From Neopestalotiopsis rosae (Eukaryota; Ascomycota; Sordariomycetes; Amphisphaeriales; Sporocadaceae), in assembly GCA_023078685.1 (NCBI GenBank), contig JALGAS010000002.1:5518001-5582000 (forward strand): 64,000 bases of DNA. Reading direction: 5' to 3'. The notes below the pieces were generated by a model that saw nothing but the letters and a program-made list of their open reading frames with translations, was not told where the DNA came from and did no database searches. Numbering within the stretch: position 1 is the first letter of the stretch; every line of letters starts with the position of its first letter. Shown here in pieces: positions 1 through 12,500 of this stretch. Position numbers and translations under genes: made by a program.

Positions 1-863
1 GGAGCCAATGGCGGCGGAGGCGGATGATGGTCAAAGCCAGATGCACGACGGTCGCTTGCACTGCTTAGAGATCGATTGCGGTAGGCATCAGCTGGGGACT
101 GTGTCCTGCGGTCCTTGCGGTATTCCTCCTCGCGCTGTTCGTAATCATTCGTCTGGGCAGCGCCCTTGTTCTCGCGACGACGCATCCTGACGTCCCTACG
201 AATTCTGACACGGCATCCTTGCTCAGCCACAGTACGACTGAGCGGCGTGCTCTCCGCAAGACCTGGAAACTTCTTGGCGCTGAAGACGGTGAAGGGCTGC
301 GATCTGACTTCATTAAGGAATGTGAAAAACAGACCGTCCTCGTCCTCCATATTGTCACCTTGGTCAATGGGGTTCAGGTCCTGGGCATCCTTGTTCCGCT
401 CATATAGTCGGAAGATGAGCTTGTAACGTCCTTCGTGGCGGACGGACAGATCCGGGAAGAGAAAGTAGCCAGCCGGCGATGGGCGATCGAGGTAACAGCA
501 AGCCGAAACGGGAACACCAGTCAAGACAGGAGGCGATGTAGCGGCTGGTGTTTGGACACGACCGTGTGCCATGGGACGCGCATTTTCCAAGGACACGAAG
601 AGAAAGAAGTCCGAATTGTAGTCCATGGTAACGTCTTTGGCCTCAGCCATGGTCTCACCCTCCCAGACGGTCAAGCGAACAATAGGTGGAGGGTCAACGG
701 GCCGACGATCAGCAGAGGATTTAGGGCCAGATCCACATGCTCTGGCACGCTCTGGCTGTTGAATGACCATGAGATCATAATGAATGCGCTTTCCAGCTCT
801 CGTTTGACGACTCCATTGTTGATGCGACTGCGGATCTCCCGCCTTGTGAATGTGTGTCGCCAT
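1..863 (-). CDS. veA: Velvet-family regulator, VeA type (C-terminal part missing at window edge)
   Basis: The minus-strand frame opens at the ATG at 863-861 and stays open to base 1, giving 287 codons with no stop, so the C-terminus lies outside the window. The velvet domain (about residues 24-235) is unmistakable: [61 protein letters not shown] and [18 protein letters not shown] are all present. The last motif and the N-terminal position of the domain point to VeA rather than VelB or VosA. In this family VeA enters the nucleus with VelB, binds LaeA, and couples light response and development to secondary metabolism. After the domain comes a charged tail and a proline run, as expected before the PEST-like VeA C-terminus. 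The ATG context is good (A at -3). A TACTAAC-like branch site (878-883) and a CAG (870-868) lie just upstream, so an intron probably ends 4 nt before the start codon. VeA is preferred over other velvet types with fairly high confidence. Confidence 0.9.
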   Translation of the reverse strand, partial: MATHIHKAGDPQSHQQWSRQTRAGKRIHYDLMVIQQPERARACGSGPKSSADRRPVDPPPIVRLTVWEGETMAEAKDVTMDYNSDFFLFVSLENARPMAHGRVQTPAATSPPVLTGVPVSACCYLDRPSPAGYFLFPDLSVRHEGRYKLIFRLYERNKDAQDLNPIDQGDNMEDEDGLFFTFLNEVRSQPFTVFSAKKFPGLAESTPLSRTVAEQGCRVRIRRDVRMRRRENKGAAQTNDYEQREEEYRKDRRTQSPADAYRNRSLSSASDRRASGFDHHPPPPPLA

Positions 864-1543
864 TTTCCTGGGAGTGAGTTAGTATGGTGGTTGTCTGATA
901 GACTTAAGGATTGCATCGTCGCGACGGTAAAGACAAGCCAACAAGAAGACGCAGCGCACAGGGCGACATGATTGACATCGATGTTGAAATGGCTCTCCGA
1001 TGCACCAACACACTTGCAAGGTGTGTCATCATACCTTGATGTAGAAAAGCTGCAGCCGGCGAGTTAAGAAGAGCGGCTCAGTGGTGAATGAGCGTGAATG
1101 CCCGTATACTCGAAGCTCAAAGCGTCGAATGGCCCGAATCGATACAATGAAATAGCGATACGTTGAATAAAAATCCCGACAACCAGACCTCAACAATTGT
1201 TTCCTTCCTTCCTTCCTTCGCAAGTCGACACGAGTGCAGTGGTTGTGTTGGCTCGAATCTCGGTAGCGGCGACAGCGACAACGACAACAACCAACGAGGA
1301 TGTGAGTAGGTAAGAAGGAAAGGTTGAGTCAAACCGAGTCAAAAAAATTGGAGGGAGACCCGTTGAGCTGGAACGCGGGAAGGGTAAGTGAGAATGTAAG
1401 AAAGCTTAAGGGCCTAGGAGGCAAAGGCAATTGTGAGTGGCAGACCCGAGGCGCTGGAGCTGGGGCCTTGCTTTTGCGAGGGGGCGGCGGCAGTGGGTAT
1501 ATGGCACGGTGCGTGCTGGGTTCTGCTCGGGTTCTGCTTGGGT

Positions 1544-1613
1544 GCTGGGTGCTTGATGCTGGGTGCTTGATGCTGGGTGCTTGATGCTGGGTGCTTGGTG
1601 CTGGGTGCTGGGG
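1544..1613. repeat. 14-bp minisatellite, five units
   Basis: Five head-to-tail copies of a 14-bp unit (GCTGGGTGCTTGAT). The first three are identical, the fourth has one change and the fifth is diverged. The unit carries GGG once per repeat, so the plus strand has evenly spaced G-runs. It lies about 0.7 kb upstream of the velvet gene start. Confidence 0.9.
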
Positions 1614-1999
1614 CCACTGACTCGCTTGGCTATTAGGTTAGCTATGTCCCAAGAGCCAGCCAGCGGGTTGGAGGTTTGACCAGGTCCCGGGGATTAGGAA
1701 CAGGGTGGGCGGACGCCAGGCTCTTGTTGGTTTAGACCAACGACAAGGTAAAAAATGGTCAAGGGTAGGTTAATAAGGTAGGTACTGCGTAGGTGGCAGC
1801 AGTTGGAGGGGGACTAGACTGGAGGGGTGGCCTCGAGACGACAGAGACGGACTGGAGAGACAGACAGAAAAGACAAACAGGCAGCTCTGCGCTAGCTGAG
1901 AGGTACCGATCGATCGGACACGGCATGCGATGATGCGCGAGTCAAATAAAGACGGACGGTGCCAACTTCTTCGCCCACGATATGCTCTATCTTTCTCTC

Positions 2000-2035
2000 T
2001 CTGTGTGTGTTTGTGTGTGTGTCTGTCTGTGTCTA
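2000..2035. repeat. GT/CTGT microsatellite
   Basis: An impure run of GT and CTGT units on the plus strand in the upstream region of the velvet gene. No coding potential. Confidence 0.7.
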
Positions 2036-5000
2036 TTGTAATTCCCTTTTGTCTGCTCTCCTCTCTGCAAAAAGTAAAAGTCGTTTCGTTCTACCCTTGC
2101 CTTGAGTGGAGTGCTGAATGTCCGTCCAGCTGTCAGTTGTGCAAATTTCCAGCAAAAAAGCAGGCGAAAGGGGGCGGCAGTGGGTTGGAGAGGGGAGTTT
2201 CGTCGCTTCCTTGACCAAAAGAACTGGGGACTTGCCGCAGAAAGCAAAAGGTGGGAAGAAGAGGAAAAGAGAGGAAAGAGCGAATGTGTGGGTGAGTGGA
2301 GACTGACTTATCGAGACAGGGATTGGGAATTCTCATGGTAGCTGGTCATCCGTGCAGCCAATGGGACTTCTGGTACGCAAAGACTCCACCTGTGCAACGA
2401 TGCCAAGGTCGTCTGAATGTACATTGCTTGAATTACTGGTATAGGCTCCTGTTGGTCAGTCTTGGTCCGGGGTTTGCGTTGTTTGCTTGCTTGCTTGCTT
2501 GCCCTCTTCTTCAAGGTTTTGGTCACGTAGTTACGGCTGACTGTTCATGAGGTAGCTGTGTGTCTTTGTCATCTCTGCCGTACATAGTTCACAATATTCC
2601 ATAGGCCTTCCACTGTCCTGAGATCTCAACACCGATCTACAAAGTATGGTATGTAAGTACCGTGTGTACATGTTTGGGGGAGCCACCATCTCCCGTCTGG
2701 GTGGGCTGCCCCGAGAATGCTGGGTGGTCCCCACATATCAAGACTGACAGGCCAATGTGATCACGCCGGGGGAATGGTGGTAATGGGTAAATGTAGTAAT
2801 GGATTCACCGGGATCCCAGCCCTCTCAGGTCGAGCCGGAGCCCTGCTGACCCTACTCTCTGGTTCATGGGGTTCATGGCAGATGGTCTGATCCAACAATG
2901 GGCGTGATGTACATACAGTACACTCCCAATCCCATTCTTCCCTCCGTCAAATGTCCTCCAATCCGCCCTTCCACAAATGCATTCCCTGATGAGACTTGAG
3001 CAAGAAACTTGCACCATGTATGTGTACTGTATGTACCCTGCCGGGCATGTGTAGCACCAACACTCGCAAAACGCATGTTGGGTGGTCCTGCGTCGTTGCG
3101 ATTGTCCCACCTGCTGGAACTACCTAACCTACCTGAATCTAATCCCCCGTGCTGTTTATACTCACGTACTGTGTAGGCTGCGACTTGCGCCGTTGGTGGC
3201 TACCTTATATATAACTGTCGAACATGGGTTCAGGGTCAGTATCAGCCCATTCCGTACCGTAGTGATACCACCCACCCACACCCACCAACTCCCATAGATA
3301 GTACATGGTAGAAAACTCTCATCAAGAGGCAGTGCAGTGCAATTCCCGAAGTCTAGAAGTAGGTATACAGTAGTGTGGTAGTGTAGTAGCTTTGGCGGTG
3401 GAAACAAACTCAAGTGCCATCTTTTTCATCTATGAACCCTCCATCTTGGATGCTTTTCGCCGCGGGCCACTTCGTCACGGGATGACGACGTGTGAAAACG
3501 ATTTCTTCCTTCCATTGCACCCGACGTTCTCCTGCGCCATTGGAGATACTGGTGTCGATTTTCAAATCCCGTAGTGGTTGTGTTGGTGCTCTGGATGGGT
3601 TGTGTTGGTGGCTACCGAGAATACCTACTCCAAACTATGCACATTTAGAGGATCCCTACATAGTAAAGTAGGTTGCACCATGTGTGCTGAAGAAACATGA
3701 ATGACTGAAGAGGATGAACGGGCTAGCTGCCCTTGGGAGATTCCATCGTGCCCAGCGGCTGTGGAATCCAAAAAATTGTTCAGTACCTACCGTACCTGAT
3801 GGTAAAGTATCGTACCTGGGCTAGTATGTGTTTCGCAGGCAGATTTCAATTAACCGCAAAGCCTGGGCCAGACCCCAAATACTGTGTATGTACGTACATG
3901 CTTTCCCCGGGGAAGCTGACCGACGCCATTTGAAGCGGATATTCATTCTAGGATTGAATGGATTCGAATCTCTCGGCAGCGGTATTTTTCCGATCGCGTC
4001 GATTTCGTGCGAGATGAAAGGATTGAGCTGCTGAAGAAATAGGTACGCACGCACATGCTATGTAATACGATATGGGAATTTGATGGCGTTAGTATTGGGT
4101 GGATGGAGGGATGGATGGCAGGGTGCTCTCTGGTGGGTGTGTCCTGGTGTCTGGTGTCTGGTATCTGATCCAATGGATGAATCACGGCTCTTGGGCGTTC
4201 TAGTCTGGGAGCCCAGAAGAGTGTTTCCGTACTTCTGTCGTCGGGGAAATTCTTAGCGTCATGATGCTAGTGCGCTGAAGCCCAGCCTAAAAAAGCCTTG
4301 CTGGGAGAACGAAGTCCAGATCCGATGGGTCCAGTCAAAGCCCCCCGTCAGTCATTCTTTTGGTGTCTGGCTTGTCTGGTGTGTGCTCTCTTCACAGCGG
4401 TAGGTAGGTACCACCGTCCACAAAAAGCCATGAAGAATTGAATGGATCAATGAGCGCACAGCGGGGTCCGGGATGAGCCCGTTGCCCGTTCATTTGCGAA
4501 TCACCCGCGGATGGAACACGATCGATCCAGGATCAGGGTGCTGGGTGCCTTGGCTGGGAAAAGCCCACCAACCCAGGTTAGGCATGTATGTCATCCAGGT
4601 CCCCTTACCAAGCAAGTACGCACAAGCAGTGGTTGCGGTACTTCAAATCACATGCAATCTTCGTACACAATAGCAGTAGCATCATTCTGTGGAAGATGTC
4701 AGTCGTCGTGCCGCGTACACGTTTTGCAAAATTCAACGAAGCGATGATTCTTTCCGCAGTCCAGACCATGATGTGGAAATCATGAATCAAAGAAACCGTT
4801 ATAGGTCCATAATAAAATCAGGCGTGTTGCTGCTGCTCCATCTACCTGCTGTACATTAGGTCGCTCGACATCCTTGTCTTTGCCTGCGACAGAGTTCGTC
4901 TACACGAAGGCTTTTCCAAGTTCAGCAAGAGGTGCAGCAACGACGGATTGGCAAAGTGGTCTGCAGAGCGCCTACATTACACATCTTTCTCGCAACGCCC

Positions 5001-8000
5001 AAAGCTCTTCGCCTGCACTGAACCGAGTCGTATGTACATGAAGAGGGAATGTTTGGTCGTGAAAGCAGAGCCAATGCAGTTCGTACTAACCTTTGCATGT
5101 GTGTGATCCAAGGCAAGAAGCCGCAATGCCTTCTCCCGAATCAGCTGCAACCTACAGAGGAGTACAGAATAAGTACAGAATATGCGCACCTAACCGCCCC
5201 AGCCTTATGTAAGGGAGAAGCACGAATAGGCGTGCATAAAACAACCCGACAAGCCGTATGCGAACTGCCCTCATAAGGCGTCCCCAAGGTTTCCTTTGCA
5301 TAGTCAGGTACCAATCATGTTGAACGCCAGGTACCCAAGCCACTGTAAGCGAGGGGTCTGTGGTTTCTGTACGAATCGTCTCAATGGGTTTCTCCTCGCT
5401 TGCCCTGTTACCACCATGGCACGCGAGTGCTCACAGACATTCTTTTGCAAGACTCGTTACCGGATGACGCTGTGCATCGAGTCCCCTTGGGTCCCGTCGA
5501 ATAGTCTTGTTGAATAAAAGACCACGAGTATCACATAGTGCCATGTGAGTTACCCATACAAGGGGGAGATGGTGGGTTCCTCGGAGATGGGGGCCAAATG
5601 GAAATGTGTTTGTCTGGACTATTGCCGTGACGAGCTTCTGTCGTTGGCTGCTTCAACTTGTCAGTCCTACGCGAAAGAAACTAGAGAAAGACAGAGTCTG
5701 TAGTCATGTTATTACTGATGTTTTTCTCTATACTGCCGAGCTACTATAGGTACTTGTACAAACTAAATATTGGTCCGCTCCGGGCAAGATTACTGTTAAG
5801 AAAGGACACCCGGGGGAAGGGGCCAGACATTGAGACGACGCCCGACGACCGCTACGCCGGCGCCGAGCTTAATTAGATAAACTTCCCATGGCGACGACGT
5901 AAGCAGTACCAAGGAAATGGAATGCTTTGAATGCCAAAGGGTACCTCGGGTGCCAAAAGGGTCTGGCACCTCTGGCATGGCACCAACAACCAACCGTGAA
6001 ACTCTATCGAACCCAAACGACCTTCCCCCTCTGGGGGTCCGGAGCATGTATGTATGAAATCTGCAGCACACACGCTTTTTCCCTGTCTTAAGCGAGGACC
6101 ACGTTTTTCTTCTTCTTCTTTGGCGAAATATTTTCTAGTCGGTAGTCTTGCGCTGTTTCGAACGTTACCTTTAAAAAATCTTATTCCCGCATTGTCTTGC
6201 ACACGTTGACATGCTCGCTTGTATGTAGTGCACAGGGCAGTGCGGCCAGTAATAAAAATAGCTTGAAGCATGTATGTCTCCTGTATGCATGCATATATTC
6301 ATTATTTCATCTGGCTTGTCCGGGATAGTTGATAATCTCTGCCTCTCTCCACCACGGAACGAAACAGTTGTCGCGGCTTCTCTTCCAGAATCCGGGTCAA
6401 TCTTCCTTCTTTTGAGTCCACTGGTTAAAACTGGAGAGGATGATCTGTTGGAGTTACCGTAAGCAGTCTATTTTGTCCACATACAATACTATGTAGTTAT
6501 GGAATGGGGTCTGTCGCATCAATGCGTTGATACCCGCGTGCGTGTTCTGCCGTACTGTGGCCGGACATCAAAGCAATAAAAAGTATCCACTTGCCTTTAC
6601 AGGTCAGCATTTCGCCAGCCAAGCCACGGCGAATACCGCGGGGAGGGGAGGGCGGAGTTTATTAGGAGGGGAGGGAGGAAATACTCAGTACTGCTGTATG
6701 TAAAAGAAAGCAAGCAAATGGCAGATCTGCCTGCCCTGAACTGCCTGACTCCTTGACTCCCTGAGCCTTGACCCTCCTCTCCTCTACCCAAAGTAAGCTA
6801 AGGTATGCTTGACAGGCAGGGTGACAGATCCGTGATCCGTGCCGTCTCTGGGTGGCTGTCTGGACAGATTATGTGGAGATGCATTCCCCAGTAAACCCAT
6901 CAGAAAAATCACCCATTTGATTCAGTTGACATCAGTGCACTGTCCAGGGCCCATCATTGTCTACTTTTAGGCAAGACAGCCGCAGATTACCTGATTACCT
7001 ACTAACCCAGTACCTCTACAGAATTTCAGTCAAGGCCTGCCAAAAAGCCACCTCGTACGATTTCGATTCTTCACTATCCCATGCACCGTCTACCCGACAT
7101 TTTAGGTTTCACTTGGATCGAAGGAGGGGAGGGAAGAGACCTTGGAGACCTGACGGGGGAGTAAAGAGAAAGTGCAACCACCAGTCGTCCGCCTATATCG
7201 GATGGGGTGACGTTTGTGAGGTCATCTCATCTTCTCGGCCAGACTGCCCCCCCAACTCGAAGCGCCAGGCCAGCATGCATCGCTCAGAGATCACGTTTTG
7301 CGTCTTGGCCTCGTTTTCACCCCCCGCCAAGAACCAAACTACCGAAGAAGCCAGTATATTCTCTAATTTACTAGTGTCAACCTCCAGGGCTACCATAGTA
7401 TCTATCTCCAAGGCCATCAGTCTCTCGCTGTCCAAAAGGCCCTGCCCCAAAATCCATCAGACACTCCCAAGCCTCTATTTTCCATTCGCGTCTGCGAATG
7501 ACATGCAATGTGTGACCGACGGGGCAAGGGGCCTTTGAGCTTGCTTGTCAGTGAGCATGAAATGTCGATTGCTTGATCATGGAAAACGTACACCAGCCAC
7601 GGAGCAATAACATTCCAAAATATTTTTCCTCCCCGCCCGCATCCATCGTCTGATGTCTATCTGCCACCCAAAGGAAAGCGGATACTCTTTTTTTTTTCTT
7701 AGCTATTTAGCTTCGCGCCGGCTAAATCGTATCATGGCCACCATGATCCGAGTATCAGGATCCGGCGTGCTGCAGCATCAGGCGCCGGTCGGTACTTGTA
7801 TACCAACGGACTCGAAACGGCCGTGTGCGCCGGCGACATGCGTGGGGAAATAATACAACACCAATGAATATTTCCGCGGCATTCCTATTACTAACACTGT
7901 CACCAGGTGATGGCAGTACGGAATAAGTATACCACCAAACATGATTCAGGGCGCCTCGTCTCTGCCGGGATATAGTACGATGGCATAGCCAGGTCTCGAG

Positions 8001-8559
8001 GGCAAGAGAAAAAAAATTTGGTCTCGTCCATGATCACACTTGTGCAGAAAATGGGGTCTCGGCACTTGCGAGATTCGCTGTGCGCCACTCTCCTACTATA
8101 CACTGTTACGTGGGAGTGATGTGCGCAGTCTATAGGCTGCATCTATGCTTATGCAGCATATCGGAGACATCACTTCGAGAAGTTGCTTTGACATGAGTTT
8201 TGGAGCCGCGGTCCTCGTCGTGTGACGTGATGTTGCCAAACTTGTCCCAAAGCATAGAAGTCTTCCAAAGTATGCTCCAAGACAATACCACCTGGTTGCC
8301 CTGCGGCTCTGGCCGCGGAAACAAAACAACTGGATGGACATTCACCGTCCATATATCCATTCTTCTTACATAGTTCAGGATAGATCACTCGGGCGTTCAA
8401 TGAGATCAAGCGACCTATACTCACTGTATGTGGTAGGGTTATAGAGTTATAGGATCCCGGCAGTCCTGATCTTACTGCGTAACGCCCTTTGTCAGCAAGT
8501 GCCCAACGAGCTTGACCACCGGAGGAAATATATGCCAAGCTACGTCAAGCACCACTTCT

Positions 8560-8576
8560 GGGGGGGGGGGGGGGGG
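8560..8576. repeat. Run of 17 G
   Basis: An uninterrupted homopolymer of 17 G on the plus strand in intergenic DNA. It is prone to slippage and sequencing error, and its exact length should be treated as uncertain. Confidence 0.9.
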
Positions 8577-9533
8577 CAATGATAATAGCTTTGTGCATGC
8601 AATAGTTGTCATCCAAGTTAGATGCACCATGTCATCTTTAATCTGACCCAACCCACCCTTGAAAGAAAATAAGAATAAACTTTGGGGCAGCAGGCACAAT
8701 AAGCAAATAGCCCATGGCAACGTCCAAAGATGTTACGCGTCTAGCCACACAGACATAGTAAGGGTCGCTTGTAGAGGAGGAGAATTAAGCAAAAAAGAAA
8801 AAAAAAGCAATGATACCGGTCAAGAAGATTAATACAACGGATGGGCTTGTCCCATGCACAGGCGAACGTTCTTCAACGTCGCAAGGGAAAGGAGGAAAGA
8901 GAAAGAAAAAGAGGCTTTACGAAGAATATCTTCGCACTGTCTGTCACTTACGAGATCATATTTCATTCGTCCAAGAACGCTCAATCTTTGTTTTTGCGGC
9001 GGTGTCCGCTATTGAACGCCATGGAGGGAAACATGTTCAAGGTGTAAATCAGCTCATTTTTTTCAGCCTCGTCGAACGGAAAGCCGACTGGCGCCACATT
9101 CGTCTTGCACTCTTGGGCAAAGGGAAAAAACGCGTGACGCGATGGACAGAGGAGGAGAAGGGGAAGAAAAAAAAAAGAAAAAAAAAGCAAGGGCGCCAAC
9201 GTTACGGCCATAGAGGAGACGCGCCCCAGTCAATGTGGCAGACTCGGAAATATCAACCGACGCGCCTTGTTTGTCTTAAAAAGGCCATGCAGGATTTTTT
9301 TGATAGAAGTATGAATAGAGGGAAAAAAAGAGAAAGAAAAAAAAAAGGAGGAAGCCGGAAAAAATCTAATACATTATTCGAATTGGGTCTCGACCGCTAC
9401 CCCTGGACAACTCTATCGTCCATATCGTCATCTCACCCCATGGCAATAGGTGTTTAGTTCTTCTTACTCATGATAATATGATCTCGGGTCTTTGGATGAG
9501 CCCGCGTGTGCGACAGCTGTCTTGTCTGTTTCT

Positions 9534-9539
9534 TCCTCC

Positions 9540-9574
<35 letters not shown>

Positions 9575-9590
9575 CCCCACCCCACCCCCT
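9534..9590. repeat. CTC/CCT pyrimidine tract
   Basis: Almost pure pyrimidine sequence made of CCT and CTT units, followed by a C-rich stretch. No gene starts close enough for it to be an obvious promoter CT-box. Confidence 0.75.
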
Positions 9591-12500
9591 TTGGCTTCGC
9601 TCCGTCGCCTGGCTCCTGCTGCTGTGCTAAAGGTATTCATTAACTCGACTTTGGAACGTTGACAGTTTTGCCCGTGGACCTTGGAGATGTGCTAGCTACT
9701 CTGACCGAAATGGACCTTTCCAGCTTTTCCCCCTCCACATCCCGAGAGGTTACACTAGATGTTGTTCGCCTCATGCCGTGTTCTTTCGGAGTACGATTCG
9801 GGGACAAGATTCGGGATTCTACTGAAGAAAAGAGCCGACAAGCTCATGACTTTGGTCAATGATCGTTGGCGAATGGTCTCGTGTAATGCGAAAATAGCTA
9901 GCAAGAAACGGCTGGACAGATGATAGCTTAAAGACTGGGGAGAGTAAGAAATGATGGGGGCAGCATAAACCTCCCCGTGATAGTGAGAAGATGACAAGTT
10001 GGATGCCTTCTTTTCCATTTCAAAACTCCGCTACAGTCGAAGGTGGGCTGGCATCCCAACCTCGTCCACCTGTATGAAGTATACAAGTTTTATAAGAAAA
10101 CGTCAAATATCGTGCGTAGTATTGCATTTTCTCGGATTTGTGTTTCGTTTTTGGGGATTGTCACACCGACCAAACGGCTATACAAAAGTTTATACATTTC
10201 GATTCCTTTCCCCGACATGTCATGTTTTTCCGGGGAAATATTCTCCGTTTCAGGCAAACTTCAAAAGGTGAAAGTGTCGTCATTTAATTGCTCCGAGGGA
10301 AGGGGAACAGGAAGAGGCAGTAGAAGAACCAAAATATGTAACAGGAGGAAAAGCATCAAAGAGGAAAAAGGAGCGTCTTTTTCCCGCCCCAACCCATTCC
10401 ACTGCCGGCGCAGGGACCCGAGAGGACCCCGAGGGACGGGCGGGCCACGGCTGACCACATGTCCAGAGTTATTTCGAACTTTGGCTGTTCGAGGATGAAA
10501 GAAAAAAAAAAGATTTTCTTGCTGATATACAGCAAGCTAGCCAGGGAGTTTACCCCCGCTGCTTTCTGCCACATGGTCTTCATGGACCAGGGGAGGGGCT
10601 GGAAAGGGGGAGGGAGAAAGATGAAAGATGAAAGAAGAAAGAATATACATACTTTCGTACGCAGAAGAAGGAAGGACAATACCAATTGTCGAATTGGGAA
10701 ACCACTTCGCCGGCACGAGGGGGAAAAGTCTAAAAGAAAACCGTAGCATATGGAAAGTTTTATGCTTTTTTTTCTTTTTTTTTCTCGAGCGACAACTAAG
10801 AGTCTTCTTTTTCTTTCTTTTTCCCTACTCAAATTCTTTTTTCCGGTCCTCAATCTCGCCGGATCGACCAACCCCATGTGGCCAGCCGTCTTTCCTGTGT
10901 TCCTGTGTTACCATCACCGGGACCACGGTTTTTTGCAGAAAGGAGCAGCCGCTTCTCGTTATGTGGACATGTAATCTTGCTGTCCCTGACTCCCTATGAA
11001 TGAAAAAAAGTATGAGATGACTTCGAGGGGCCTGTTCTTCGACTGACAGCCTCATTGCATACGAAAGTGGTCAAAAGAGTTTGAAATTCCTCATGGTCTT
11101 CTTGGGAGAAAAGGTCTGGGGTTTTTCACCGGCGCTTAACTTCACGGAGCGGACCTGTCCATGTGGCGGTTGCTGCTTCTCTGATTCTCACATCTTCTTA
11201 TTTTTCTTGTTTTTCCCTTACATGTGCGCGTTTCAGTCGACCGGCCTCTCCGCTTTTCGGATTGTGGGCGCATATATGACACCCGAGGTCGTGACACGAT
11301 ACACGAGTGAGGCTGGGCAAAGAGCTGGGCTTGTTTTTTTCGTTATTTCTCCGCCCAAAGGCATTTGGGGCATCTGTCCTTGCTAACGAGGGAAAGAAAT
11401 ACACTTCAAGCAAGGGAGCACTCATACGTGGCATGCCGTGACTCAATGGTGTTCTGGATAAAGCAACGACCACGGCATGTAAAACATGATGTGACGGGCT
11501 ATTTTTGAGAATTTGCGTCAAGACGTGACGACGAAGAAGTTGCCATACTGCCCGAAGAATTATGGCCAGACAGAAGGAAAGTCGAAGCACAAGTATTTTC
11601 CCTTGTGCCACAAATTGTATCGGAGGGCGGTACATTTGCTCGGTCCCAAGAACTGCGCACGGGGCGTGGGTTAGACTTGTTTATTGAGAGACCGGTACGA
11701 GGGAGTTTCGGGAATGTTCAATCGCACGACGTACCTACGGATTATGTACGACTTGGATTATGCTGAAATCAGCCTCGGACCCGCGTGGTGTGGTCATTGC
11801 CTAGACCCTTTTTTATGTAGATCTCGTACTATCTTGAGCTTGTGAAAGATGATAATGAATTGCTTGATTATCTGTGCGTTGATATTTGTTGTAGAAAGAT
11901 CCTTCTTGTGTTGAATTTCTAGATATTGGCAAGCGGCCGGCGGGAATTCGAGAGCAGGATATAGACACTGAGTATTACCAGCAAACATTTTTGAAACCGT
12001 GTAAGCTGCAATGTATATTATCTTGAAGATATGATGGATGTTAATTTGAAAAATTTCACTTTGGACGGATCTTGCAGTGGCTATACGGTCGTTGCCTTGA
12101 CTTTCTCATATCTGTCACAAATATCCATCTTCAAAACTTTGTGGATAATGCCTCATACTTCGGGCTCAGAAAGAAATACTCCAGGAGCAATTGTTGCTTG
12201 GATTGTAATTGTCTTGAGGTTAAGCTCATATCCGACGTAGCATCATGCTTGAATCAATGTTGAGTGTTTCGTGATGCTTGTGAGCACGCAGTAACTAAGC
12301 TCATGGAGAACTGTCGGCAGAAACATGGTCTCATCGCATCGTGAGCTTTATAAGAGGACCGACGTCAAGGACAAGAACGCTGCGGTCGTTCCTTAATGTT
12401 CATCCGCTTCATATCGTTATCTCAATACAGCCTACCATCCGTGTAGTATTATGTGCAATAGATAGTAGAACCTTGAAAAGCGGCCTCTATCTAATATTTA

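Noticed and set aside
3955..3985. GATTCGAATC resembling a tRNA T-loop
   Set aside because: Flanking bases do not form a T-stem, and no anticodon or acceptor stem can be drawn. Similar TTCGA matches near 1250, 25340 and 62480 failed the same test.
6957..7538. 193-codon plus-strand frame
   Set aside because: Starts with TTG, serine/proline/arginine-rich, no recognisable motif.
8810..9457. 215-codon plus-strand ORF
   Set aside because: Purine-rich, lysine/arginine-laden translation caused by A-rich tracts; no motif, no splice context, no sign of a conserved protein.
10356..10877. 173-codon minus-strand ORF and overlapping frames on both strands
   Set aside because: Translations are dominated by F/L/S and K/R from poly-pyrimidine and poly-purine stretches; typical of non-coding low-complexity DNA.
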